Below are positions 15,168 to 24,289 of a stretch of 36,128 bases of DNA, piece after piece. The notes below the pieces were generated by a model. It did not search any database. It was not told the origin of the DNA and worked only from the letters and a program-made list of their open reading frames with translations. The number at the start of each line of letters is the position of its first letter. Within the stretch, counting starts at the first letter, position 1. A program made the translations under genes and the position numbers. This stretch comes from Gemmatimonadaceae bacterium (GTDB lineage: Bacteria > Gemmatimonadota > Gemmatimonadetes > Gemmatimonadales > Gemmatimonadaceae): NCBI GenBank assembly GCA_025450035.1, contig JANWIF010000114.1, positions 1 through 36,128 of the forward strand, in the 5' to 3' direction.

Positions 15168-17186
15168 TCAGTTGCCGCTCTGCAACTCGTTGAACAGCGA
15201 CGTGACGTTGAACCGCGCGGGATCGATTTCGGAATACCGGTTGTTGACGTACCTGCCGGTGGTGGGGAAATACGGCGGCGATTGCGTGTTCAGACACTGG
15301 TCCACGCTTCGGTTTTCGCCCATCCCGTCGTAGTTGTTGCTGTACGTGGCGCTGATGAAGTTTTCGATCACGCCTCCGGCCTGTTGAATACAGCCGCGGC
15401 CGGTATGAGCCGTGTTGCAATTGCCGAAGGAACTCGAACCCTCCGGGTGCGAGCTGAAGTTCTCCACCCCTACGGTGCCGGTCCGACTCATCGTGACGCC
15501 GTGGAACACGAAGTTGTTGGCCGTGAGCAACCCGTTGTCGTTGCCATCGGTCCAACGGTACGTTGCGCCGGCCTTTCCCGAGCGCTGCGGCGAGTTGATC
15601 GCGTTATCCGCGATCATGATACTGGTGTCGGCAATGACGCCTAACAGATTCGCGCACAGCACCGACGCGGGATCCTGTGTGTACACGAGGTCGTCGATGA
15701 GCAGAACGGTGCCCTGCGTCGCCCCGTACGTCTGGGCGTACAGCGTTACCCATCCCTTCAAGACACCGTTGAGCGCCACCGGCCCGTGCACGTGAATGAC
15801 GCCCATCGAGTTCGGGTTGAGCGCGCGATAGAGAGGCCAGAGTCGGGCGTTCGCGGCTTGTGCCCGGTAGCCGTAGTAAGGCGAAGTCGAGCTGATGCCG
15901 TTGAAGGCAGATACGACGGGAGCATTGTTCCCGCCCCAGTGCTGCCAGTAGCCATAGATGGTGCTGTCAGTGAAGGTGGTGTCTTGGCCCCCCTTCTGCC
16001 ACACGCTCGGACTGGCCGGCGCCGGAAGCGCATTGCGCCGCTCGGCGGAAACGAGATGCGGATCGCCCGCCGGATAGCAGCGGAACCCGGAATGCGACAT
16101 GATGAGATCGCGCTCCGACGTCGTGACCGATGAAGGATTGGCAACGACATCCGAGGGCGCACTCGGATTGATCTGGCCGGGCCCCATGCCTTGGTTGCCT
16201 TTGAACCACGCCTCGCCGTGCACGAACGTCGGGTAAAACTTTTCGACGCCATCCTGCATGTGCCAGTCGCCGCACAACGAATCCGGTGGTGTGTTCTGGC
16301 CACCGATCGATACTGGAGTGACACGTACTCGACTCGCGTATGCGGCGTTCGCCTGGTAGACCCGGAAAAATCCTTCGTCGGCGTCATTCAGATCGCCGTC
16401 GTTATTCAAGTCGACGGCCACAAATTCGATGCGCGTTCGGACGTTAGCGAGACTCGTGCCCTGCGCAATGACGTCCAGGTTCGCAGACGCGGCCCGCGTC
16501 TGCAGCACCGCCAGACGCGACACCGGCGGGATCGGGATGTACGCCGCGCCGCTGACCGTACCCTTCTGGTAGACCGGCGAACCGCCGGACACGCTCAGCA
16601 CAGCCGACACCGTGTCGTAGTACGTCGGCGTGCCGCACGAATACCACCCTTGATTGCTGTGCGCGCGTCCGCGAATGAATTCGCCGGTGGAGTAGCACAA
16701 TCCACCGGGGAACGTGTTGGTGAACATGGCATACCGCGCGAAGTTTTCGGCCGCGAGCTCGAGGCGCCGCACGTAGCGCGTGCCGCTCGAGTCGTATGCC
16801 TCGGACACGATACTCGCGTACTGTCCGAACTGTCCGGTCACGTTGCCGCTGAGGCCCGCGTACACATTGAAGTGCACGCTCGGAATCACCTGACCGTCGG
16901 CGCCGGTGATGGTGCCGTTGGAGATCAGCGTCACGTAACCGCTGTCCGGCAGATGAATGCTCGTGTCCTTACTCAGCCGCGACTTGCCCATCGCCAGTCC
17001 TGCTTCGGCCGCGTAGCGGAAGTCGCGCTCGCGGTCGAACGAGTGGCTCAGGATCGTCGAGCTGCCGGTGAGCAGAATCGCCGACAACGCGATCGCCGCC
17101 AGGCTGACGGTTAGGAGCAGGACGAGGATCAGCGCGGAACCGCGCCGTGTCGTCCGCCGAAGCCAGAACTCAGGTGCGCGCATCAT
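15168..17186 (-). CDS. Large PilX-like / DUF4900-type pilus protein
   Basis: This 672-residue protein begins with RRTTRRGSALILVLLLTVSLAAIALSAILLTG, a basic stretch then a long hydrophobic helix, followed by RDFRYAAEAGLAMGKSRL. That is typical of the PilX N-terminus (no Glu5 type III pilin site is evident). The rest is a beta-rich exported domain. SMGVIHVHGPVALNGVLKGWVTLYAQ, IDDLVY and LLGVIADTSIMI resemble DUF4900-type repeats of strand turns that I associate with large PilX-like proteins. Usual PilX proteins have about 200 residues, so this is a giant version. The ATG at 17186 has GAGGAG 7 nt upstream. It is the last gene of the minor-pilin operon, 20 bp after pilW, and probably a minor pilin or pilus-tip assembly factor. 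Confidence 0.78.
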   Translation of the reverse strand: MMRAPEFWLRRTTRRGSALILVLLLTVSLAAIALSAILLTGSSTILSHSFDRERDFRYAAEAGLAMGKSRLSKDTSIHLPDSGYVTLISNGTITGADGQVIPSVHFNVYAGLSGNVTGQFGQYASIVSEAYDSSGTRYVRRLELAAENFARYAMFTNTFPGGLCYSTGEFIRGRAHSNQGWYSCGTPTYYDTVSAVLSVSGGSPVYQKGTVSGAAYIPIPPVSRLAVLQTRAASANLDVIAQGTSLANVRTRIEFVAVDLNNDGDLNDADEGFFRVYQANAAYASRVRVTPVSIGGQNTPPDSLCGDWHMQDGVEKFYPTFVHGEAWFKGNQGMGPGQINPSAPSDVVANPSSVTTSERDLIMSHSGFRCYPAGDPHLVSAERRNALPAPASPSVWQKGGQDTTFTDSTIYGYWQHWGGNNAPVVSAFNGISSTSPYYGYRAQAANARLWPLYRALNPNSMGVIHVHGPVALNGVLKGWVTLYAQTYGATQGTVLLIDDLVYTQDPASVLCANLLGVIADTSIMIADNAINSPQRSGKAGATYRWTDGNDNGLLTANNFVFHGVTMSRTGTVGVENFSSHPEGSSSFGNCNTAHTGRGCIQQAGGVIENFISATYSNNYDGMGENRSVDQCLNTQSPPYFPTTGRYVNNRYSEIDPARFNVTSLFNELQSGN

Positions 17187-17206
17187 GGGGATTCTCCTCA
17201 CGTCGC

Positions 17207-18361
17207 TCACGGAACAGTGACGGCGCCCGCCGTCACAATGGACGAGTTCGCGGGCGAGCAATCTTGGGCCGCGAGCCCGTATTCCCAGGTCCCCGACGGG
17301 GGATCACTGTCGTCAAAAGCGTAGGTCGTCGATGATGCGGCGACACTCGTCACCGCGTCGTGCCAATCCGGGTCGCCAGACGCTCGGCGATACACGAGAT
17401 AGCGCTCGACGTCCTTTTCACCTGCGTCCTGGTCGAGCGACTCCGTCCACACAAGCGTCACCTTGGCCGGCGGTCCCGCTATGTACGTCGCGGCGAAACC
17501 TGTCGGCGCGATCGGAGCGGATCCGCACACGGTGCTCTGCAGCATGCCCGCATTGAGCAGCTGCGTGGACGTCTGTACCACGCGCGTGACCATCCCCTTG
17601 TCAGGATCCTTGAAATTTCCCGCAACGCGGATGCTGACCATGCGAATGCTGTCCACCCAAGCGCTGACACCCGTGTCGGACGGCGATCCATGGAGCGTGG
17701 CGCTGTGAAAGAGCGGCAGATTGCCCACCGGAATCGCGACCAGGTTGCCGGACGCATCCGGCTTGTAGTAGGTGAAGATCGGCGGGTCACCGGCATTCCA
17801 GATGATGCCGGAGGCAACCACGCGCGGCGTCCCGTTGTTCACGCGGCGGAAGAGTACGAGTTGGTTGCCGGCGGCGACGGTGCTGTCGACCGACGCCCAA
17901 TACGAAATCGTCTCCGCCGTTCCGGGTACGCCGTTCTGCAAGTAGTTGGTCTGCGGATACGTCACCGCGCTCAGAGGCAGCGTGACCTGCTGCGAGGTGA
18001 GCATGCTGATCGTGGCCGTCGTATCGACATCGGGATCGTAGTACGCGGCGTTCGGGTCGCTCGAATCGCGGGTCACGATGTCGGCGTTGAACGTGAGCGC
18101 GAACTGGTCCGCTTGCACCAGCATGGGCTGCGTGGGCAGCACACCCGTCCCGGCCAAGCGCAGGTCGCGATCCACGGTGTTCTGCGAGTACCGCGCGTTC
18201 TGTTGGGCATCGAGCCGGCCCGCGCTCGCACCAAGCGTACGTGCCTGCATCTTGAAGAACGGCACGGCGAGGCCGAAGATGGCGACGAACAGCGTCAGCG
18301 CGATCAACATCTCGATCAGCGTGACACCGCGGCGCGCGCGCGAAATGGGGGAAGTCGTCAT
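17207..18361 (-). CDS. PilW-like minor prepilin with fibronectin-III-like C-terminus
   Basis: This 384-residue protein has a type III prepilin signal: basic leader, cleavage RRG^VTLIEM (residues 11-18) with Glu at mature position 5, then a hydrophobic helix to about residue 40. A beta-rich pilin domain follows. The last 100 residues (about 282-384) read as a fibronectin type III module: APTGFAATYIAGPPAKVTLVW, ERYLVYRRASGDPDWHD, then TTYAFDDSDPPSGTWEYGLAAQD. Such a fusion is unusual for PilW proteins and would place an adhesion-like domain at the pilus tip. The ATG at 18361 has GAGGTGG 8 nt upstream, overlapping the pilV stop; a GTG at 18373 is less well placed. Confidence 0.83.
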   Translation of the reverse strand: MTTSPISRARRGVTLIEMLIALTLFVAIFGLAVPFFKMQARTLGASAGRLDAQQNARYSQNTVDRDLRLAGTGVLPTQPMLVQADQFALTFNADIVTRDSSDPNAAYYDPDVDTTATISMLTSQQVTLPLSAVTYPQTNYLQNGVPGTAETISYWASVDSTVAAGNQLVLFRRVNNGTPRVVASGIIWNAGDPPIFTYYKPDASGNLVAIPVGNLPLFHSATLHGSPSDTGVSAWVDSIRMVSIRVAGNFKDPDKGMVTRVVQTSTQLLNAGMLQSTVCGSAPIAPTGFAATYIAGPPAKVTLVWTESLDQDAGEKDVERYLVYRRASGDPDWHDAVTSVAASSTTYAFDDSDPPSGTWEYGLAAQDCSPANSSIVTAGAVTVP

Positions 18362-18374
18362 GGTGCGATCCACC

Positions 18375-18761
18375 TCAGTAGGCGCTGATGATTGATGTCT
18401 TCTTCATCGGCGTCGTCAGCGTAGGAGCTGTGACAACAACGGTCACAGTCTTGTAGTCGGTGGTGCTATTCGACGTGTGCGTGATGTACGTCTGTCGCGC
18501 GAACCCCGGATATCCGGGGAGGCTCGCCTCCGTGGCGACGAACATGGTCTCGAGATTCGAGTAGCTCGGGTACGCCTTGATCTGTTCGACCCGGGCCACC
18601 GCGAGATCGCCCGCCTCGGACTGCACGTAGCCGTTGCCCGATGTGTGCGACAGGCGTGAGACGAACGTACCCATGCCGAGCATGGCGCCAGTGAGTATCG
18701 CCAGCGCGATCATGGTCTCGATCAACGTTAGGCCCGTGCGGGCACGCAGGGTGAGTCTCAT
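18375..18761 (-). CDS. PilV-like minor prepilin
   Basis: This 128-residue type IV prepilin has the cleavage site RARTG^LTLIETMIALAILTG (from residue 6) and a short polar C-terminal region rich in Thr. The spacing and small size fit PilV/GspI-type minor pilins, which prime pilus assembly. The ATG at 18761 overlaps the stop of the upstream FimT-like gene (ATGA), which fixes the start. A longer reading from 18800 lies inside that gene. Confidence 0.85.
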   Translation of the reverse strand: MRLTLRARTGLTLIETMIALAILTGAMLGMGTFVSRLSHTSGNGYVQSEAGDLAVARVEQIKAYPSYSNLETMFVATEASLPGYPGFARQTYITHTSNSTTDYKTVTVVVTAPTLTTPMKKTSIISAY

Positions 18762-19378
18762 AAACTGGCCTGTAACCATTGTGAGTCGATGTAGCGCCAC
18801 CAGAGCGTTCGTCCGGTGGACTGGGTCACGCGTACACAGCGAAAGTCGTTGCTCATAGCGCGCTTCGAGGTGATGTAGAGCTCGAGATCGGTGCTGGCCG
18901 CGCCGTCACGGTGAAAGGTGACGGACGGCATGCCGTCGACCGTGCGGATGTTGTTGCCATTGATCGCGCCACCCACCGCGCCCGACACGCCGGTCGGAGG
19001 CGCGGCAAAATGGACGGAGTCTTCGAGCTGCGCCCAAATGATGTGCTCGCCGGCGTCCGCGGTCCCGTTGTTGTTGTTGTCCTCGAGAATGCGGATGCGG
19101 CTGTTGACCATGTCGAACCCGACCACCACGTCGTACTGTCGCGTGATCGCTATCCGCTCGGCGTTCTGCAACGAGACGCGGATCGTTCTCGCCGCGGCAT
19201 CCACGCGAAACTGTGTGAAGTTCACCTTCGGAAAGGCGAACGCAGCGACGATCCCGATGATGGCTAACACAATCATCAGCTCGATGACCGTGAACGCCGG
19301 ACGCCCGGTGCGCCTGCGCACAGATCTGCATGAGAACCGCGACGCGCAATTTCCAATGGTGCACATGGACACGCTCAT
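18758..19378 (-). CDS. FimT/GspH-like minor prepilin
   Basis: This protein of about 206 residues has a long basic leader ending RRRTGRPA^FTVIELMIVLAIIGIVAAFAFP, the hallmark of GspH/FimT pilins. The residue before the cleavage point is Ala rather than the usual Gly, so processing by PilD may be weaker or the leader boundary may differ. The body continues VDAARTIRVSLQNAERIAITRQYDVVVGFD (about residues 55-84), matching GspH, and ends with a Trp-rich strand. The start is uncertain: ATGs at 19420, 19378 and 19366 are in frame and none has a strong ribosome binding site. It is the first gene of the minor-pilin operon and overlaps pilV by 4 bp. Confidence 0.8.
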   Translation of the reverse strand: MSVSMCTIGNCASRFSCRSVRRRTGRPAFTVIELMIVLAIIGIVAAFAFPKVNFTQFRVDAAARTIRVSLQNAERIAITRQYDVVVGFDMVNSRIRILEDNNNNGTADAGEHIIWAQLEDSVHFAAPPTGVSGAVGGAINGNNIRTVDGMPSVTFHRDGAASTDLELYITSKRAMSNDFRCVRVTQSTGRTLWWRYIDSQWLQASL

Positions 19379-19507
19379 TCGCCAAAGGGGTCGGATGCCC
19401 GGACACGCACCAGGCCTCATGCGCGACCCGTGCCCCCCGCGATGTCGTTAATTTACAAGGAGTTACGCCACTACGTCCGGAAGCGGCGTACGCAAACACT
19501 GGCCGAC

Positions 19508-19524
19508 CCGCAACAAAGTTGCGG
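19508..19524. other. Small perfect hairpin between argF and the minor-pilin operon
   Basis: CCGCAAC-AAA-GTTGCGG forms a 7-bp stem with a 3-nt loop, about 45 bp after the argF stop. No T-run follows on either strand, so it is a weak terminator candidate or an operator. No convincing promoter for the pilin operon was found in 19421-19569. Confidence 0.35.
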
Positions 19525-19569
19525 ACGATTCCGGCCGGCGAGTTCGATCGTTGGGCGAGCGCCGCTGCG

Positions 19570-20481
19570 TTAGGCGGCTTCCGCGCCGCCCATGAGGGTC
19601 GCCATGATGGCCTTCTGCACGTGGAGCCGATTTTCGGCCTCGTCCCACACGCGGCTCTGAGGGCCGTCGATCACCTCGGCGGCAACCTCCTCGCCGCGAT
19701 GAGCCGGAAGGCAGTGCAGAAAAATCGCCGATGGCTTGGCGCGCGACATGAGCGCCGCATCCACGGTGTAGCCCGCGAAGGCGCGGGCGCGCCGTTCCTG
19801 CTCCTCCTCCTGCCCCATCGACGCCCACACATCCGTGTTGACCACATCGGCACCCGAGACGGCCTCGGCGGGGCTGCGGACCACACGAACGCTTGCGGCG
19901 CTTTGTGCGCGCGCCAGTAGCACCGGATCAGGATCGTACCCTTCCGGGCAGGCGAGCGTGAGCGCGAAGCCAAGCCGGTACGAGGCGTTGATCCACGAAT
20001 TCGCCATGTTGTTGCCGTCACCCACCCACGCCACCTGCTTCCCCTGTATGCCGCCCAGGTGCTGGCGAACGGTGAGCAGATCCGCCATCACCTGGCAGGG
20101 ATGGAGAAGATCGGTGAGGCCGTTGATGACCGGCACATCGGCGTAGCGCGCAAGCTCCTCGACGTCCGCGTGCGCGAACGTCCGGATCATGATGCCATCC
20201 ACGTACCGTGACAGCACGCGCGCCGTATCGGCGATCGGTTCGCCTCGCCCAAGCTGGATATCGCGGGGCGACAGAAAGAGCGCGTGGCCGCCTAACTGCC
20301 AGGCGCCGACCTCGAACGACACCCGCGTGCGCGTGGACGCCTTCATGAAAATCATGGCCAGTGACTTTCCGGCGAGCGGCTTGCCCGCATACTCGCCACG
20401 ACGCATCGACCCGGCGAGACGAAAGACCGACTCGAGTTCGGCGGCGGAGAAATCCGGAATGGCGAGAAAATCGCGGTGCAT
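19570..20481 (-). CDS. argF: Ornithine carbamoyltransferase
   Basis: This 303-residue enzyme makes citrulline from ornithine and carbamoyl phosphate in arginine synthesis. The carbamoyl phosphate loop STRTR is at 49-53 (in MKASTRTRVSFEVG), HPCQ at 127-130, the DGNNMANSW ornithine region at 155-163 and the catalytic HCLPAHRGEEV at 256-266. These fit ornithine rather than aspartate transcarbamylase. Acetyl- or succinylornithine transcarbamylase cannot be wholly excluded but the motifs are classical. The ATG at 20481 has no ribosome binding site, and a possible -10 (CATACT) lies about 15 nt upstream, which would mean a short leader. The plus-strand heptamer GTTAGGC covers its TAA stop. Confidence 0.93.
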   Translation of the reverse strand: MHRDFLAIPDFSAAELESVFRLAGSMRRGEYAGKPLAGKSLAMIFMKASTRTRVSFEVGAWQLGGHALFLSPRDIQLGRGEPIADTARVLSRYVDGIMIRTFAHADVEELARYADVPVINGLTDLLHPCQVMADLLTVRQHLGGIQGKQVAWVGDGNNMANSWINASYRLGFALTLACPEGYDPDPVLLARAQSAASVRVVRSPAEAVSGADVVNTDVWASMGQEEEQERRARAFAGYTVDAALMSRAKPSAIFLHCLPAHRGEEVAAEVIDGPQSRVWDEAENRLHVQKAIMATLMGGAEAA

Positions 20482-20548
20482 GGGAGGTGTGAATAGAGTA
20501 TGGTCGATCAGCAGCGCGTACGGCGCCGGCGGCGCACCGGCGTGCGAC

Positions 20549-22051
20549 TCACAGAATGTAGCGCCGGAGATCCTCGTCCTCCACGATCGCCTTGAGGCGC
20601 TCCCTGACCGTTTCTCCGTCGATGGTAATCGGCTTCTTGCCGCGATCGGGCAGGTCGTACAAGACGTCCTCGAGCAAGGAAGACATCACCGTGTGGAGCC
20701 GTCGGGCACCGATGTTCTCCATGCGGTCGTTGACAACCGTCGCGATGCGTGCCAGCTCGGCGATGGCGTCGTCGGTGAAAGTGAGCGTGGCGCCTTCGGC
20801 CGCGATCAGCGCCGCGTACTGCTTGGTGAGCGCGTTCTCCGGCTCCGTCATGATGCGCACGAAGTCCTGTTCGGTAAGCGGCTTGAGCTCCACACGAATG
20901 GGGAAGCGCCCCTGCAGTTCCGGGATCAGATCGCTTGGCTTCGACACGTGAAACGCACCGGCGGCGATGAAGAGGACGTGGTCCGTCTTCACCATGCCGT
21001 ACTTGGTTTGCACGTTAGAGCCCTCGACGATGGGCAGCAGATCGCGCTGCACGCCTTCCCGCGACACGTCGGGACCGCCCATCTGCGAGCGCTCACCGGC
21101 GATCTTGTCGATCTCGTCCAGAAAGATGATGCCCATCTTCTCGACGCGCTCCAGCGCATCGGCCGTGACATCTTCCATATCCACCAACTTCTCGAGTTCC
21201 TGATCGAGCAGAATGCGCCGCGCCTCCGAGACTTTCACCGTGCGCTTCTTACGGCGCTTGGGCATCATGTCCTGCAACATCTCGGTGAAGTTCTCCACGC
21301 CCTCCGGAGCGCCCTGCGGCACTAGCATGTCGAACATTGGCGCTCCCTGCTGCGTGACTTCGACCTCCACCTCGCGCTCCTCGAGTTGGCCGTCCCGCAA
21401 GAGTTGGCGAAGTTTGTCGCGCGTGCGATTGTAGCGCTCCTTCGCGGCATCGGGAGCCGCATTTTCGCGAGCCACTTCGCCTCCCGACGAAACCACGAAC
21501 AACGAGGGTCCCCCCCCCCCTCCCCCTCCCCCTCCCCCTCCCGTCCCGGCGGCCGCCGCGGGTACCGAGTCCGACTGCGCTTCGGTGGTCGCTTCGATCG
21601 GGTGGGGAAGGAGCAGGTCGAGGAGCCGCTCATCCACACGCTCATACGCAAGGTCCTCCACTTCGTTTTCTCGCTCCGTGCGCACCATGTCGATCGCGCT
21701 CTCCACCAGGTCGCGCACCATCGACTCCACGTCGCGCCCCACGTAGCCGACCTCGGTGAACTTCGACGCCTCGACCTTGCTGAATGGCGCGCCCGCCAGA
21801 CGCGCGAGTCGGCGCGCGATCTCGGTTTTCCCGACCCCGGTTGGTCCGATCAGGATGATGTTGTTAGGCGAGATTTCGTCGCGGATGCCGTCCGGCGCCT
21901 GTTGACGGCGCCAGCGATTGCGGAGGGCGATCGCCACGGCCTTCTTGGCGTCGTCCTGCCCAACGATGTACCGGTCCAACTCGGCCACGATCTGGCGCGG
22001 TGTCAGGTCGGCCAAGCGGGCGATAGCCTGTTGCGTGTGCTTGGAAGGCAT
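20549..22051 (-). CDS. hslU: HslU, ATPase subunit of the HslUV protease
   Basis: This AAA+ unfoldase of about 500 residues feeds substrates to HslV. It begins [35 protein letters not shown], then Walker [10 protein letters not shown], the pore motif region [15 protein letters not shown], Walker [13 protein letters not shown] and the C-terminal YIL end that docks into HslV. It is longer than the E. coli protein (443 aa) because of an insert in the I-domain with an 11-residue glycine run, encoded by the C-tract at 21510-21539. The ATG at 22051 is preferred; a GTG at 22102 would add 17 residues encoded by the intergenic repeat. It lies 105 bp after hslV. Confidence 0.96.
   Translation of the reverse strand: MPSKHTQQAIARLADLTPRQIVAELDRYIVGQDDAKKAVAIALRNRWRRQQAPDGIRDEISPNNIILIGPTGVGKTEIARRLARLAGAPFSKVEASKFTEVGYVGRDVESMVRDLVESAIDMVRTERENEVEDLAYERVDERLLDLLLPHPIEATTEAQSDSVPAAAAGTGGGGGGGGGGGPSLFVVSSGGEVARENAAPDAAKERYNRTRDKLRQLLRDGQLEEREVEVEVTQQGAPMFDMLVPQGAPEGVENFTEMLQDMMPKRRKKRTVKVSEARRILLDQELEKLVDMEDVTADALERVEKMGIIFLDEIDKIAGERSQMGGPDVSREGVQRDLLPIVEGSNVQTKYGMVKTDHVLFIAAGAFHVSKPSDLIPELQGRFPIRVELKPLTEQDFVRIMTEPENALTKQYAALIAAEGATLTFTDDAIAELARIATVVNDRMENIGARRLHTVMSSLLEDVLYDLPDRGKKPITIDGETVRERLKAIVEDEDLRRYIL
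21510..21539. repeat. Poly-C run and CCCCCT hexamer repeats inside hslU
   Basis: Eleven consecutive C (21510-21520) run into tandem CCCCCT units, four in all with the first drawn from the run. They encode glycines in a surface linker of HslU. Hexamer changes keep the frame; slippage in the 11-C run would break it. Confidence 0.8.
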
Positions 22052-22156
22052 GTGGTGGCTGGCGGTTGGTCGCTGGCGGCTGGTGGCTGGTGATCGACTC
22101 ACTACGACCGGAGGTCGCAGGAGCCAGCCGCCGGCTAGCAGCTGCTGATGACCGGG
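22052..22156. repeat. GGCTGG-rich repeat and inverted repeat between hslV and hslU
   Basis: The plus strand shows degenerate GGCTGG/GGTTGG units (22054-22090), then CCAGCCGCCGG (about 22122-22132), which pairs with CTGGCGGCTGG upstream with one mismatch. It looks like a low-complexity intergenic repeat family and could fold into a hairpin in the hslVU transcript. Confidence 0.5.
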
Positions 22157-22690
22157 CTATAGTTCCAGCACGGTGATGTTCTTGTTCGTGTAGATGCAGA
22201 TGTCGCCGGCAATCTCGAGACTCTGTCGAACTATGACAGCCGCGGGGAGTGCGGAGTGCGCAGTCAGGGACCGCGCGGCCGCGAGCGCATATGCGCCCCC
22301 GGACCCTATGGCGAGGATGCCGTCCTCCGGCTCGATGATATCGCCCGTTCCGGAAATGATGAAGCCGTGCTGCCGGTCCATCACCGCGAGCAAGGCTTCG
22401 AGACGCCGCAGCACGCGATCGCTCCGCCAATCCTTGGCCAGCTCGACCGCCGCGCGCGGCAAATTCTCTGGAAACCGGTCGAGCCGTTCCTCGAATTTCT
22501 CGAACAGCGTGAACGCGTCCGCGGCCGCACCGGCAAACCCGGCGAGGACCTTACCGCCCCGCAGCGTTCGAACCTTTTGCGCGTTGGCTTTCATCACCGT
22601 GTCGCCGACGGTCACCTGGCCGTCACCGCCAAGCGCGACCTTTCCCTCGCGGCGTACGCCGAGGATGGTGGTCGCGTGGATTCGTGGCAT
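22157..22690 (-). CDS. hslV: HslV, proteolytic subunit of the HslUV protease
   Basis: This threonine protease of the proteasome-like HslUV complex has about 177 residues. The N-terminus [26 protein letters not shown] resembles the CodW/HslV form in which a few residues precede the active Thr. [32 protein letters not shown], and [14 protein letters not shown] complete the family pattern. The ATG at 22690 gives the short leader expected of the family; an ATG three codons upstream (22699) is possible. hslU follows. A palindrome AGTTC-CAC-GAACT lies at 22711-22723, just upstream. No CIRCE or sigma-32 site is visible. Confidence 0.96.
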   Translation of the reverse strand: MPRIHATTILGVRREGKVALGGDGQVTVGDTVMKANAQKVRTLRGGKVLAGFAGAAADAFTLFEKFEERLDRFPENLPRAAVELAKDWRSDRVLRRLEALLAVMDRQHGFIISGTGDIIEPEDGILAIGSGGAYALAAARSLTAHSALPAAVIVRQSLEIAGDICIYTNKNITVLEL

Positions 22691-22745
22691 GGATGTCATG
22701 CCTGAAACATAGTTCCACGAACTGACCGGTGCCCGGCACGCGACC

Positions 22746-22773
22746 GAGAAGCCGGGGCTGACCCGGCTTTCTC
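22746..22773 (-). terminator. Weak terminator-like hairpin before hslV
   Basis: On the minus strand GAGAA-A-GCCGGG and CCCGGCTTCTC pair over 11 bp with one bulged A and a short loop. No U-tract follows on this strand. It lies 50 bp after the small membrane gene and may separate it from hslVU. Confidence 0.35.
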
Positions 22774-22822
22774 CACAGGGCCATCGCGACTTCCGTCCGG
22801 TCCTACAGTGTGCGGCGAAGGT

Positions 22823-23239
22823 CTACTCGTCGCGGGTGAGCGGCCAACCGTACGCTGGCGGGGTGGCAGTGGCCGCGATCGCCGCAAACACACGATCGCC
22901 ACCCGTTGGCGCCTCATCCTGACCGCGATGCGGTGGGCCGGTGATGCGCTCGGCGAGATATCGCCAGTTGAGCCCAACGCCAATCGCGAGCAGCGCCGAA
23001 CCAACAAACGTGAGCGCTATCGCGAGCGGCGAACTGCCACCGCTCAGCAGAATGATCGCGGTACACACCAGACTCCCGCCCAGACACCCCTGCCCGGCCC
23101 GACTTCGCTGGGCGCGCAATACCTGTCGGCGCTCGCCAAGAAGCACTTCATCGGTAAGTGCAGCATCGGCGATCAGCGCGCCGCCGGCTACGGCGGCGAT
23201 GAGCCCGCCGACAAACGGGAGAATGTCTATCCAGCTCAT
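22823..23239 (-). CDS. Small membrane protein of unknown function
   Basis: This 138-residue protein has hydrophobic helices at about residues 5-26 and two in 55-90 (CLGGSLVCTAIILLSGG, LTFVGSALLAIGVGLNW), with a basic loop between them and a soluble Pro/Thr-rich C-terminus. I recognise no family. The ATG at 23239 is chosen over an in-frame TTG at 23257. It starts 48 bp after the xerC stop in the same direction, so it is probably co-transcribed. Confidence 0.6.
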   Translation of the reverse strand: MSWIDILPFVGGLIAAVAGGALIADAALTDEVLLGERRQVLRAQRSRAGQGCLGGSLVCTAIILLSGGSSPLAIALTFVGSALLAIGVGLNWRYLAERITGPPHRGQDEAPTGGDRVFAAIAATATPPAYGWPLTRDE

Positions 23240-23287
23240 ACGATGGGCCCGGTGCAAAAAGGAAGCCGGAGCGATAGCAGGGCTGCG

Positions 23288-24285
<998 letters not shown>

Positions 24286-24289
<4 letters not shown>

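Noticed and set aside
13921..15555. Long 544-codon reading of gcvT
   Set aside because: The first 174 codons overlap the terminator and the pilX-like gene and are Arg/His-rich. The start at 15033 has a strong ribosome binding site and the family N-terminus.
19440..19500. Sigma-54 promoter before the minor-pilin operon
   Set aside because: TGGCGTAACTCCTTGT has the right look, but the spacing is off by one and the -12 GC is absent.
22691..22822. CIRCE or sigma-32 heat-shock control of hslVU
   Set aside because: No TTAGCACTC-N9-GAGTGCTAA and no CTTGAAA/CCCCAT pair. The AGTTC palindrome is too short to assign.
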